A stretch of 64,000 nucleotides of DNA from Molossus alvarezi (GCA_037176705.1 CM073889.1:100643890-100707889); one strand, 5' to 3'. Positions 11,703 through 23,799 are shown, counted from the first letter of the stretch. The notes: generated from the letters alone by a model not told the origin. Numbers and translations: made by a program.

Positions 11703-12439
11703 CAATCTCTCCTTCCAGTTGGCTCCCTTGTTCTCCACCCCTCCCTGCCCTTTCTCTGAGGGGTGTCTGCAAGGGGCACCGCCCCAGGGATGCAACTGGC
11801 TGGGCTGCTAAAGGAGGCTGCAGGCACAGGCTGGGGAGAGCACAGAGGGCGGCAAGTCAGGCTTCTCGGGCAGCGAAATGGCTCCGAGCAGTGGGGAGAG
11901 CCACTGTTTTAACTTTCTGCAGGAGTGCGCGTTCAGTTGTTTTGGCTCCGGGGGGGAATCTGACATCGGAAAAGGCTGAGATGAAGTGGGTGTGGGTGGA
12001 GATCCGCTGCTACTTTGCAGGGCTAAGAGAGTCGAGCAGAACATTCTTCAGAGGTACCTTTCCAGTGGGACTACTTCTCCTTTCCCGGGGCAGGAGATAG
12101 GGCTGCAGTCAGCTGCCCCCCGGGGGCTGGGGCAGGGCCCGCTGTGGCCTGAAGAGGCCAAGGTCGCCCAGGGCGTCTGTGGAACCTCACCAGGAGCAGA
12201 GACTTGAAATTATCCTCCATGCAGCCCACACTCCCAACCCTGTGCCACCTTAAGAAGCTTTGACAAAATTACAAATTCTCAGACCTCTCCTTTAGCCAAT
12301 TAAACCAAATTTTGTGGGGATGAGGTTTGGGGGGAAATAACAGATCTCCATGTGACTCCAGTGTGCATCCAACATTGAGAAATACACGTAACCGCATCTT
12401 AGGTGCCTTTAGTGAGCAGCCGCTTGGGAGCAGAGAGCT

Positions 12440-12605
12440 GTGGGGAGGGCCCAGCCCGAAGAGCCAGAGAGACTTGAGTTTGAATCCCAGCTCTGCCACA
12501 TACTGGCTGTGGGGCTTTGATCTAATTCTTTCACCTCGGTTTTAACCTGTCGCAGGGACGTAATACTCACCCTGCAGGCTTGTTTTAAGGCTTAAAGTAA
12601 GTGAG
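12440..12605 (+). repeat. MIR SINE
   Basis: TTGAGTTTGAATCCCAGCTC, TGCCACATACTGGCTGTGGGG and a purine-rich 3' part (AAGGCTTAAAGTAAGTGAGA) follow MIR order. Confidence 0.8.
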
Positions 12606-15550
12606 ATGGTCATATAAAGCAAGTGACACCCAGCAGCCCCTCCCTGAGCTGGCATGTTGCAGGCTGCTGTTGAAAGCAAACCATATTTCAGGCATTGCTC
12701 ACGAGAAGTATCCCATCATAGGCTGCCCCCGAAAGTCAGGCCCATTCTCTACCTGGGCACCCTTAAGGGCCCCCCCAATCAGACACCCCCTTTCCTGGAG
12801 AACCTCTCATGAGTCTATGGCTGCAGCCACACGGTTCCCCATGTGTTTCCACAGAAGGCTTCTTGCTTTCCTCCCGCCTGGAGCCCCCTCTTCCTCCTCC
12901 TCCTGCCTGACTCTGTCCACCTTCCAGGCCAGACTCACTCCCCACCTCGTCCCCACCCTGCCCTGATTCACTCCTCCACCACCGCCTGTAGAACTAGCGT
13001 CCACACAGATTACCAATGCTCTCTGGACAGGTCCTTTGCCAGGTGGTTGTATGAACGCCTTCTGACCTCTTCTTGGTTGCTTTTAAATCATGTCAGTCTT
13101 TCACTGGTACCTGGGGGTCGGCTGGGTCTCATCTGTCACGTAACCCCCACAGCCTTTTGCTCAGGACTCTGCAGTCATTCAGTAAGCAGTGATTTGGTCT
13201 GAGACAATGCTGCTTTCTCATTGACCTGCAGAGTTCCCCAGTTGTACTGGAAGGGGGCAGTATAAATAGTGATCCTCTCCCAAAAGGCTCCCACATCCCA
13301 TGAACATGTATGATGGGTTGTGCACATATAATATGGAGGATAGAGGGATTTAGGGGTATGGGCAGCTGCTTGGGGAAAAGGGGAAGGGGAGATGGAGCTT
13401 AAGGGGAAGTGGGCTTCAGATAGGTATTGGGGGACAGGGAGAAAGGCCTGTGGGAAGAAAACTTTGAGTGGAGGCTTGGGGGACAGAATGAGCCTGTGGG
13501 GCCTGTCTGTGTCCCTGTGAGAAAGAGGGGGTCTGATGGCTGGACTGGGCCAGCACTGCCTCCCAGCAGAGGCATTTGGGTGGATGCAAGATGATGCTGA
13601 GAACCTCTGACAGTTTCTAGGCCAGAGAGCAACACCATGGAAAGCATAAAGGAGAGTTTATGTATTCATTCAACAAACACCAAGAAAAATGCTACTTCTT
13701 TATTGAACTGAACAGTCTCTTAGATGCGTTTCCTACTAGAAATGGACGGAGATAAAGTCAAATCGGAGGCTCTCCCTAGCCAGGGCGCCATGGAAAGGAC
13801 TCCAAACAGGGCGAGTGCGGGGAGCAGGAATGTGGGAGCCCAGACAGCAGATGAGACCAGACCCGCCTGGCAAGGGCATCTTAGCGGAGAACAGCCCTCA
13901 ACTCCTTACATTCCTTCTTCCTGTAACAGTCAATCACAAAGACTAAGCGAGACGTTAAAGGCTGGAAAGAAGCTTGAAAATTCAGGAGAACCTTTCTCCG
14001 TGGACAGTTCATCCCAGCCCTAATCTTAGGCACAGACCCGGCCTGGAATGTCCCTCTGAGACTGCAGCCTCCCCAAGGCAGGTATACAGCCCTGGGCACT
14101 GGTTTCAACGGCAGAGTTCCTCCAGGTCCAGCAGCTGCTGCTATGAATACCCCAGCTTAAGCAACCATTCCTGTAACCTCCGCAGAAATAACTCCCCACG
14201 GTTTGCCCCTCCAAAACTATTGTCCCCCCTTCCACTTGGCAGCCAAGTCAGTCTGTGGTGTGATGTCCCCGACCTACTCAGACACTCTCCCACAAAACAC
14301 ACACACACACACTGAGGAGCCCCCATCGGAGGCTGCCTGTTCCGTGACCTCCTCCAGATAAAACCTGGGTCTCCCCCACCCCCCACCTTTTAACTGTTCC
14401 ACTTCCTTAGCCAGACTCTGCAAACTGAAATGTGAAATTCGAAGCCAGGGTTCCCCTTAGCAACCATGGTAACACTAGATCTGATAGGGAGCCTGGAGTT
14501 ATAAAAATACCAGCTTCCACCAGACACTGGTTTCCACAGGGAAACCAGTCTCCACGCCAGAACCGTTTTTAAACAGTTTTAAAACTCAAGAGATTTCCAA
14601 ACCGGTCTCAGCAGGGCTCCAGGAGGGCATCTCCGACCCCCTCGTGGAAGGTGGTGGTGGCTGCAAGCTCTGGGTATTTTCTCTAAAATGTAGAGATTAC
14701 GGGAGGATGTGGCTTTCTGAGAATTAGGTCACTGTATAAAGGACATATAGGTGGGAGCAGCTTTTCTTAAACATCAAATATTTGGCATTTTTTAAAAGTT
14801 AGATTGGATTACCGCCAAGCCTTACCGCTCCCACCCAGGGTGTCTTCAGCGCCATCAACCCTTCCCAGGTACTGGATGGGGAATGATTTGATCTCTCCCC
14901 CTTCACTGAGAATAGTTTTCATTAACGTAACCATTTTCTAGCAGGAATTCTATGTTTAAGCCCTCCGATTGGGAGGTAAGAGGTAGAGGTGTCTACATTT
15001 TTATGCTCAGGACTGAGAAAAGCCCAGCGTCCCTAACTCCCAGCCCTTCCTGCTCCCACGGATGCCCCTTTGGACGTGGCGGGGTCGTGGTTCACTTTCT
15101 CTCCTGATCTCAGCTCAGCGCCGCCTGCAGGGGGCGCCTGGCCTTGCAGAGCGGGGGTGGGGGCTCTTCCTGGAGGCTGTGGGGGAGCACCCACCCCCTC
15201 CTGGCCCCAGACTTCAGACCCGCCTTGCCTCCGCAGCCCTGGGCAGACTCGCCCTCCGCCTCCCCCACGCTCTCCTCCTCCTTCCTCTTATCTCCTGGGG
15301 CCATGCCTTGTAATTTTGAAAAATATTCTAACTCAGTAATTAATGTCTGAACTTCAAGAGGCCCTGCATTCTGCAGAGTCCTGCCGAAGGCGCTGGGGAG
15401 GGAGGAGCTGGAGGCCTTGGCGGGGAGGGGTGGGTGCGGATTTTTTCTAAGCTGGTGAAGGGATGTGGAGGATACACTGTTTCTTGCTGTAGTTGTGCTA
15501 CAGGCTACACACATATACACAAACACATGACACAGTGCATCTGTCTAGAT

Positions 15551-15825
15551 CAGCGATTTGCAGCCTTTTCATCTCATGGCACTCATAAACTAATTATTAA
15601 AATACTACTGCACGCCAAAAATATTTTTTTTTGCCGATCTGACCAAAAAAAAAAAAAAAAAAGATACAATTTTGATTCATTCACACTGGACAGCTATTGT
15701 TGTGTTGGCTGTTGTCATTGTTTTTTATTTGACAGTCTAAGGGAAAAGAGGCCAGTGCCCCTGAGTAAATAGTCAGGTGTTGCATGTTTTAAAAATTCTT
15801 GCAGCACACCAGTTGAAAATCGATG
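15551..15825 (+). mobile_element. Non-autonomous hAT element
   Basis: The element begins CAGCGATTTGCAGCC and ends GTTGAAAATCGATG, which are imperfect inverted termini. It is flanked by 8-bp duplications GTCTAGAT (15543-15550) and GCCTAGAT (15826-15833), one mismatch. Eight-base TSDs are the hAT hallmark. It is about 275 bp, with an internal poly-A run and no coding capacity. A reverse-oriented relative is at 56073-56344. Confidence 0.82.
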
Positions 15826-16739
15826 GCCTAGATTTTTAAGTCCTTTGGAGGACACAAGCCCACACCCCCTCGCTTTCCCAGTAGGGTGATGTCACAGTCT
15901 GCTCAGCCAACTTGGAGCACAAGGGGAGGCAGGCTGGGGCACTTTCTGAGTGTGTAGGTCCCGTGGGAGGATGGGCTGGGAGGAGAGGGAGTGACATATA
16001 TATTTAGAAGATAAGAAAGCAGATATTGTGGGGGTGAAAAATGGCCATCAGGAACTTTAGATAACCCAGAAGTCAAAAAAATAAAGTTTGTCTGTTTCCC
16101 ACCCTCAAGGAGGATGCAAATAGCCCCCACTGAATCCTGGCCTGGACCCCTCAGCATCCCCCACTAATTATTGCCTCCGGGTGGTTTGCCCATCCCATAT
16201 CCCAGCCCTGCCCTGCCTTCATGTCCCTACTCAAGTACCCTCCACCCAACAATTGGGTGCTGAGTGCTGGGCCGGCTGCTGGGGCCTGGGCATGAGCAGG
16301 TGGTGGTCCCTGCTCTTCCCATCAACTGGGGAGAAGAAGCCAAAAATACGAAGTGCCCTGTGCTGGGAGCTGGTGCATAAATTACACACAGCTCTCAGGG
16401 CCCACCCTGATCAGTCTGCTTGAACCTGCTCCAGCTCTCAGGACCCACCCTCTAAACTCAGCAGCTGATGATACCCAGCTCACTGCTGTCTCCGCCTTCA
16501 GATATAAATAACGTTTAGGCAGCACCTGTCCATCGGGCCAGGCCCAGTTTGGAACCACCTTTTCTCTTCTTCTGTGCACCTCTAGACCTCGCTAGAACCC
16601 GGTTCCTCATTGATGGCTCCATTCTCACTGTGGCCAGCAGTGATCAGGACGTAACAGGTGGCCTGGGCCAGGCCCTAGGAGAAGAAACCGCCAGGATCCA
16701 CCTTTCTTGTAGAGGGAAGGGTAGGATGCTGCGGTAGGA

Positions 16740-16835
16740 ACACAGACTTCAGAGCCAGACAGACAAGCAACTTACCCTCTCTGGCCCTCAGTTCCTTGTC
16801 AGGATGAGGATTAAGTATAATTTAGCAGATTTGCT
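16740..16835 (+). repeat. MIR fragment
   Basis: AGACTTCAGAGCCAGACAGA and ACTTACCCTCTCTGGCCCTC are MIR segments with a middle deletion. Confidence 0.55.
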
Positions 16836-16954
16836 CTTTACAAACTGACTTCCTTCCCTGTAACAGGACACACAAAACAAAGACGTGAAAGACAGATGAC
16901 GTGGAACGAGGCTCCTTAGCGAGAAAAGATGTGAAGGGACACAGTAACAGCTCT

Positions 16955-17245
16955 CGGGCCTTTGCCCTTGGCCTTCCCTCGTTCCCTCTGGGAGCGGGCC
17001 CTTCCTCCAGGCACCTCCAGGCCGCTGCTGGATGCCAGCTCCGCAGAGGGCCCTCCCTGACCACACCCCCACCCCAGTATCTGGCACTTTCTTAGAGATT
17101 TCTGTGTTAATCTGCTTGTTTTCTGCCTCCCCAACTAGCATGGAAACTCTCTACAGGCAGGGAGTGTGCTGTGTTCCCAGTGCCTTGAACAATGCCTGGC
17201 AGATACGAGGTGCTCAGTAAATACTTGTTGAATAAGTTAGTGAAA
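16955..17245 (+). repeat. L2 LINE 3' end
   Basis: GCCCTCCCTGACCACACCCC, GAAACTCTCTACAGGCAGGG, AATGCCTGGCAGATACGAGG and TGCTCAGTAAATACTTGTTG follow the L2 3' order, ending in the typical GTTGAATAA. Confidence 0.85.
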
Positions 17246-17934
17246 TAGAACGTCTAGATTGAGCAGAGCAGACAACCGTTGCCCCTCTGGAGTTGATCTG
17301 GGAAGATTTCTCCGAGGAGATAAATCCAGAATCCTCAAAGAGCAGGTTCGGGCTAGCTGGTGGTGGTCCCTAGAGAGAGCTCAGAGTGGAAGAGGGAAGA
17401 GAGACACTCCCTCCCAGGCAGACTCGGAAGAAGTAATTTGTGTTCACAGTGCCAGTGAACCTGTGCGAAACTGCTGTCGGCCAGGGGAGCTGCCTATATT
17501 CTATCCCCACATTAAGGGGTCTTTTCTTGACTTCCACCTGCCAGACTTTATAGGAGATCTAATTCATTTGTCCGAGGCCAGAACCCCATGAGCCACAATC
17601 AGGCTCAAGGTGGGATTCTGGCACAGCTTCGTGGATGGAGAGCCATGCAGAGGGGGTTACTGAAGGGCTGCTGAGTGAGCCCCAGGTGGGCCTTTGGCCT
17701 TGGGCTGGGCCTGGAGATGCAAGTAGAGTAGCCGGGCCTTCCTCTCCTGCCTCTCCCATGAAGGAGGGAGGAGGATGCACCAGGCACGAGAGGGTGCTGT
17801 GAGGGTTGGGAAGAAGGTGAGAGAGTGGAGCAGGTGGGAGCAGACACCCCCAGTCACAAACATTGAAGACAATGGAAACCTCCGCCCTTAACAATCTCAG
17901 CGTACTCCCAGCTGTGGAGCCACTATGCCATTGA

Positions 17935-18205
17935 ACATTTTCCAGTAGCTGCATTTTGTTAAAAAGGACCAGTGAAATTACCTCTAATATCTTTTATGTT
18001 ATCTAATATATCCAAAGAATTATTTCAACATGTAGTTAATATTAAAAAGATCAATGAGGTAGTGTGTGTGTGAGAGAGAGAGAGAGAGCGCGCGTGTGCA
18101 TTTGGTAGTCAGTCTTTGAAATCCAGTGTATATTTAACACGGCACCTCTCCATTCAGACCAGGTGCATTTCAAGTGCTCGAGACCCCAGGTACTAGACAC
18201 GGAGG
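17935..18205 (+). mobile_element. Degraded hAT-type (MER-like) element
   Basis: CTAATATATCCAAAGAATTA, TTTCAACATGTAGTTAATAT, CAGTCTTTGAAATCCAGTGT and GCATTTCAAGTGCTCGAGAC follow the same family order as 2060-2278. A TG/AG/CG simple-repeat patch (18062-18097) has grown inside it. Confidence 0.6.
18062..18097. repeat. (TG)n(AG)n(CG)n microsatellite
   Basis: Successive TG, AG and CG dinucleotide runs lie side by side, a purine/pyrimidine alternating patch. Confidence 0.9.
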
Positions 18206-18382
18206 TCTGGAGGCTAGCTTCTAGCATCCTTCAGCTTTTGGAACAGTTCCGGGTCCCAAAAATATCTGGACCCTCTCAAAAGAACTTTGTATTGCTTCTC
18301 TTTCTGCGCACCCAGAAGCAAAGGAAGGCGGTGTGAGCTGAAATGCTCCATTCCATGTCCCATGTGCTGGCGTGGGTGGGTG

Positions 18383-18424
18383 GCTTGGTTGGTTGGTTGG
18401 TTGGGTGGTTGGCTGGCTGGCTGG
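18383..18424. repeat. (GGTT)n(GGCT)n tetranucleotide tract
   Basis: GGTT units change to GGCT units. The same pattern is at 10238-10272 inside the L1. Confidence 0.9.
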
Positions 18425-18659
18425 AGCTCCTTGGTGGGGTCTGCAAAAGACAATTATTTTGAGCCAGGATGGAGAAAAGGTGGGGAGAAGTAAAAGGAAG
18501 GGCCAGAAAAGGTAAGAAAACTCTGGAAGGGGGGCAGTGGGTGGCAGGGGGACAGACTGCATGACAGAGCTAAGAACAGAATCTAGACCAGGTCTTGAGG
18601 GGGGGGTGGCGGGCAGGCAGCTGCCAGCTTCTCCCCACAATGGCTAAACAGAGATCAGG

Positions 18660-18960
18660 GCTCAGGACTGGCAGGCACAATTAGCTCATTCTTTCTTTGC
18701 CCTTTGATTACACTGTTGTTGTCAGGACTGCCATTTCTGTAATTAAGACCTTGTCCCTTACTCAGAGGTACTGAAACATACAAGTATTTGCTGAATCTGG
18801 TTTCCCAGGGTTAAAAGCCAGACTTAGGAAATGCAAACACACATTCACTAACTAATTGTCCTTTAATTAAGGCCAAAGCCCTGCTTAAAACAATTAGCTC
18901 TGGAAATTGAACAGTAGGTACAACTCCACTTTTTGCTAATTGTTCTTCTCTGATAGCCGG
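18660..18960. promoter_or_regulatory. Candidate AT-rich regulatory island
   Basis: A repeat-free AT-rich block in GC-rich DNA carries clustered homeodomain-like cores (TAATTAAG, CTTTAATTAAGG, ACAATTAGC, CACAATTAGC), a TCF-like CCTTTGATT and SOX-like ATTGTTC sites. No coding signal is present. The enhancer role is inference only. Confidence 0.3.
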
Positions 18961-20073
18961 GATGTGGCCAGGCTGGGGGGGAAGGGGGACAGTGGGGAAT
19001 GGATTCGGCGGCTGCTTTGGGTCTGGACTGGACCATGCTCTGCTTGGTTTGGAAATGTTAGTCAGAGGAGATCTGAGGTGTGGGGAAGAGCAGGGCGGAT
19101 GTGGTTTGGGCAAGGGGAGTTGAGAGGCTGCCCCAGGCTTGGACACGGGCCATGGGAAGTCTCCGAAGCTGCTGCTGGCCACACTGAGGTGGCTTGCCTG
19201 GCTGGGGCCGAGGGCGTAGGCCAAGGATTAGCTGACTGGAAAGCAATTAGATGAGGTGGGGCTGGCTGGGAAAATACCTGGAATCCCAGGGCCAGAGTTG
19301 AGACTTGCTTGGGTAATGCCACAGGCAGGAGGCTCGGGGGAGAGGAGGCACCCGCTGTGAGGGTGGCTGTCCCTGGCCCACTGGGCCGCAAGCCTTTTTT
19401 GCCTCTGGCTGATGGGGAGAAGTGGGTTCTAGAGTGTGGGGGGAGTCGGGGTGTAGCCCTCTGCGAAAGAGATCCCGTTCCTGATGACCATTTCCTGTCT
19501 CCACCTCAGTTTGCCTGCCCCCTGCCTCCCCCCTCAGACTCCCAGGACTTTCCCAAGGCCTGCCTGTGCCATCAGCTAAGCTCCCCCTTTCCTGGGTAGG
19601 TGACATGTGTGTGGGGGGTGCTACCCTTCCAGAGACGTTCACATTTCCCCCATAGGATAAAAGGTGCTGGGGTTTGGGGGGGCGGGGAAATGACTGAGCT
19701 CTGCAGTGAACCCTCCCCAACCCCAACCCCGAAAATACCCACCTGCATTGAAGCAGAGCATCCCCAGAGACTGCTCGGCGAGCTTCCCAGTTAAGAGCCC
19801 CTGCTCTGGCAGTGGAATTTGGGGTTTTCATCCAGGGAGATGGTCAGAGGGCCCACCTAGACCACCCTCAAAGCAATCGTGGAAAGGGTTTCATGGCTGA
19901 CCCGGCCAGATTAGGATTTCCACAGCTCCCAAAAGCCTCTGATGGCTCTCTTTTTGCCCCCAGAAAGGATCATAACCCTCCTCTTACCCTCCCCTCCTCT
20001 TCCTTCCTCCTCCCTCCTCATCCTCCCCTCCCCCTCCTCACCTCTCCCCTCTTCTCCCCTTCACACTCTTCAC

Positions 20074-20453
20074 CAGAGGTCAGCAGACTTCTATAAAGGG
20101 CCAGATAGTAAATATTTTCGTTCTGCAGGCCAAGAGGCAAAATCAAGTTTAACCACATCCCTGTGATTCGCACAGAGCTGAGCAACAGTGCGAAGCTGAG
20201 AGTGGTTTCTGTAGAAACTCCTCGCTCTGCCTTTGTCATGGGAAAGCGGAGCCGATATGTAAATGAGCGAGCGTGTTTGCCAGCGAGACTGATTTATGGA
20301 CACTGAAATTCGAATTTTATATCATTTTGGTGTGTCACAGATTATTATTCTTTTGATTTTCTTACCCCCGGCTATTTAAAAATGTAAAAACTGTTCCCGG
20401 CTCCTGGGCTGTGGACCAGATTTGGCCCAGGGGCTGCGGTTTACTGACCCCTG
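20074..20453 (+). mobile_element. Non-autonomous hAT-Charlie-type element
   Basis: Inverted ends CAGAGGTCAGCAGAC and GTTTACTGACCCCTG flank TATAAAGGGCCAGATAGTAA, TTTCTGTAGAAACTCC and CAGATTTGGCCCAGGGGC. This is the order of a very common mammalian hAT element. No matching 8-bp TSD was found. Confidence 0.75.
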
Positions 20454-20461
20454 TTCTAGAT

Positions 20462-20600
20462 CTCCGGCTCTCCGCTGGGAAATTACCATCCAGGCGATGC
20501 TGATGCTCATTCAGTTTGAGAATCACTGTCACAGAGGGACCTGCAGTTTCCCAGGTGACGCTGATGCTGCTACTAGGAGGATCACTCACTGAGTGGTATT
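20462..20600 (+). mobile_element. MER5A-like hAT fragment(s)
   Basis: CAGGCGATGCTGATGCTCAT with TTTGAGAATCACTG, then again CCCAGGTGACGCTGATGCTG, gives two successive 3'-half motifs of MER5A. They may be a duplicated or tandem fragment. Confidence 0.6.
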
Positions 20601-20604
20601 GATC

Positions 20605-20670
20605 GGGTCTGACCTTCACCCCCATTTTACAGATGACAAAACTGAGGCCCAGAGGTGACCTAGCTCTGTC
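20605..20670 (-). repeat. MIR fragment
   Basis: CCCCATTTTACAGATGACAA and ACTGAGGCCCAGAGGTGACC are the reverse-strand MIR core. Confidence 0.65.
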
Positions 20671-20978
20671 CTATGAACCTAGGGAGAGGCTTCTTCGTCT
20701 TAGGCTAGAAAGCAGGGTGGTTTTCTGTGTCTAGCTGCTTTCAGAGATCTGCCCTGCCAGCTCACACCTTCCGAGGCTCTAGCCGAAACACAGGAAATGG
20801 AGATGTGTACCCTGAAGGCCGAAGTGCTGGGCTCAGTGAGTCATTTCCCAGGAGAGCACTGAGGCATCCCCGTGTCGTCAGTCAGCTCCCTCCTGACCCC
20901 CCTGCGGTGTTTCAGAGAAACTCCCTGCCTGGCCCCAGGATCCGTACAGCAAGATGAGAGGGAAGCTAAAAGCCCCAT

Positions 20979-21081
20979 CACGGCCTGGCCGGTTTGGCTC
21001 AGCAGTTGGAATGTCAGCCTGCAGACCAGAGAGTCCTGGGTTCAGTTCCTGCTAGGGGCACGCACACAAAAATAATAATAA
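20979..21081 (+). mobile_element. Head-only Ves SINE with (AAT)n tail
   Basis: Only the tRNA-like half of Ves is present (CCTGGCCGGTTTGGCTCAGC, GGGTTCAGTTCCTGC). It is followed directly by an AAAAATAATAATAATA tail and enclosed by exact 12-bp TSDs TAAAAGCCCCAT (20967-20978 and 21082-21093). Confidence 0.88.
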
Positions 21082-21124
21082 TAAAAGCCCCATTAGGAGA
21101 AGGAAAAAAGGAAGAAGAGGGACT

Positions 21125-21315
21125 TGGATGTCAGACTTCTGTCATTTTTTAATATCACTGTTGATACTAGCAGGGACCGGAGGCAAGTTACTTAACCTCT
21201 TCGAGCCTCAGTTTTTCTGTCAGTAAAACGGGTAAACCACCTGACCTCTGCCGAGTTGCCAGAAAGATAAGTGATCACATGTATCAAGCATCTGGCACAT
21301 AGTACAGAACTTTTA
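21125..21315 (+). repeat. MIR SINE
   Basis: AAGTTACTTAACCTCTTCGA, GCCTCAGTTTTTCTGTCAGT and CATCTGGCACATAGTACAGA follow MIR order on the forward strand. Confidence 0.8.
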
Positions 21316-22756
21316 TGGTATCTGTACTGGTCACCTTAACCACAGGACTTAACCACAGGACTACCCAGCCACAGCAAAGGGCTCCGTGAACTTCCTGGTG
21401 ACACGTGAGATTCTGCCTGTGTTGTTGTCCTTATGAAGGTAGTCACTGTCCTGTGCTCCTGTGACGTTTCCATTGGTGGTTTAGTTTGGAATGTGTAAGG
21501 CCGTTTCAGAGGTTTTTATCTGGGGCCCATGGGTGGTCTTCAGGATCTGGGAGCCCAGTGAAATTGTACGCCAAGGTCTATGAGCTGTGTAGATGTGCAT
21601 TTTTCTGGGAGAGGCGCCAGAATTTTCATCAGATCCTCAGAGGGTTCCGTGTTCCAAAAAAGGTGAAGGGCACATACCTCTAAAGGCAATGCATAAGGAA
21701 GCACCAGACTTTTGGGACAGATTCCTGGGTTTAGGGATTAGCTCCCCGGTCCTGATATATTGGGCACACTGCGCATCTCTGATTCGGATCTGACCTTCCA
21801 TACCTCCGGTTGTAAGAACTGACTGCCTCTCCCAGCAGTCCGGTCAGAGATGGCCTGTGGAGGGGAACCCGAGCAAGGCAGCCAAGAATGGCTGGGCTCT
21901 GAAGCTGCCACCAGGAGAGCAAGGGGCCTCGCCGGGACCACCTGCAGGGTCAGTGTGTTTATTTCCAACTTAAATACAAATGTGGGGGTTTAGATGTGTG
22001 CATTAAGCCGTGGTGATGAGCAGGATCGTGGTGACCCTCAGGGAAGGTCAGGGGGAAAAGGTGCAGAAGAGAACTGTGAGGGTGAGCCAGGTCCTCGGTC
22101 TAGGTCAGGCGCTGGCAGCACGAGTGTGTCCCTTTGTGAAAACCACGCGCTGGATACTGTGCACGTTTTTGCGTGTGGGATACGCCACCAGAAAGTTTCT
22201 CAAAAAATCTTCGACTGAGAAAAGTGGGAATATAAGGTAAAATCACCTTGTTGGGGATTTTTTCTATATAATTTTGCAGGGAAGCTAGCACACAACTTGA
22301 AGAAAGTAATTTATATATAAACACAAATAACAGAGTAAGACTTTAAAATAATCCGAAGGCCAGATTTAAGTATCTTTCTTCTTAACCCAGACTGCTATCT
22401 CAGTCCACTTACATAACGTTGGCTTTCTTTAATTATCTCCCGGGCCCACAGGCTGTCTCGGGCCTCTTCCCAGCCACGATGGACCTGCCTTGGTCTGGCC
22501 TATTTTGGGCAGCCTGTCGGCCAGGGCAGCGGCTCTGCTCAGCACGCCCCCGAATCCCAGCGCTGCTGGCCCATCCCCGCATCCTGCGCTAGGCTTCCCT
22601 CCGTGGGCCTCGCGTCTCTCTCGCATCACACGCTTCCCTCTCTCTTGTGGGTTCTCCTCAGCCCACCAAACCCATCTGATGGGGATAACCTTCCCTTGAC
22701 CCCACAGTCCCCTCCAGGAAACATCCCATTTCTCTTTCCTTTAGAACCAGTGTTTT

Positions 22757-23329
22757 TTCTTTTTTAAATCGATTTTATTAATTTTAATTAAATGGATTGG
22801 GGTAACATTGGTTAATATCATTATGTAAGTTTCAGGTGTACACGTTTATAATACAACATCTGTATATCCCATGGTATTCTCACCACCCAGAGTCTAGTCT
22901 CTTTCCATCGCCATAGGTTTGACCCCCTCTACCCTCCTCATCCTCCCCCCGGCCCCCTTCCCCTCTGGTAATCACCATACTGTTGTCTTGTCTGTGAGTT
23001 TGTTTTTCATGAGTGAAATCATATGGTTCTTATCCTTTCCCATCTGACTTATTTCACTTAGCATGATGTTCTCAAGATCCATCCACGTTGTTGCAAATGG
23101 CAGTATTCCATCCTTTTTATGGCTGAGTAGTATTCCATTGTATGTGCAGGGTGGGACAAAAGTAGGTTTACAGTTGTTCGTATTGAAAATAATGCAATAA
23201 TTAATAAATAATAGTGCAAGAATAAACTCTGTGTTTCACATACACACGACTATATGTACTACATCTTTATCCAATTATTCATCGAAAGACCTTTAGGCTT
23301 CTCCAGGTCTTAGCTATTGTGAATAATGT
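22757..23329 (-). mobile_element. 5'-truncated L1 with clear TSD
   Basis: A reverse-strand L1 3' end is flanked by 14-bp duplications AGAACCAGTGTTTT (22743-22756) and AGAGCCAGTGTTTT (23330-23343), one mismatch. The + strand shows the L1 antisense order, with GTATTCCATTGTATG before a mariner-type insert and TACTACATCTTTATCC after it. Confidence 0.85.
23147..23254 (+). mobile_element. Mariner-type MITE, 3' end missing
   Basis: It begins CAGGGTGGGACAAAAGTAGG followed by TTTACAGTTGTTCG, a Tc1/mariner-type terminal repeat known from bat genomes. It then has AATGCAATAATTAATAAATA. It stops before the expected inverted right terminus, so the element is truncated. It sits inside the L1. Confidence 0.7.
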
Positions 23330-23364
23330 AGAGCCAGTGTTTTCAAAAGAATGGTCTCCCCATA

Positions 23365-23545
23365 TGCTGTCTCTGAGGAAACAGACACAGAGCAGTTAGC
23401 TGTGCAGTGCGATTGGTGGGTGACCGAGTCGGATTAGAACCCAGGCAGTCCCCCTCACAGCCTCGGCTCCCATCACTGGTCTGTGAGGGCAGGATCCATG
23501 CCTCCTTGTTGAATGAATGAGTGAATGAATGAATGAAATCATTTC
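23365..23545 (-). repeat. MIR fragment and an L2-like GAAT tail
   Basis: CTGAGGAAACAGACACAGAG and TTAGAACCCAGGCAGTC fit reverse-strand MIR. CTGTGAGGGCAGGATCCATG with a (GAAT)n tail (23510-23538) fits a forward-strand L2 end, so two old elements abut. Confidence 0.55.
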
Positions 23546-23799
23546 ATCCCTGCAGACTCCCCGGAGGAGGGGTAAGAACCTGCCATGCTTCAGGCCTGTA
23601 TGTCACTGGGGAGGCTGCATCCCAGGGGACAGAGAGGCCCTTCTAAATGGCCCCGGCCAGCACAGGCTTTCCTCCTAATCCAATCCGCAGGTCTTCTGAG
23701 AGGGCCAGGTGAGCACAAGGTCCTGTGTGAGGAAAAAGTGGTCTAGGTAGACCCTCCACTGGACTTAAACCTTAGTAGAACCAAATAGTCGCCCTGGGG

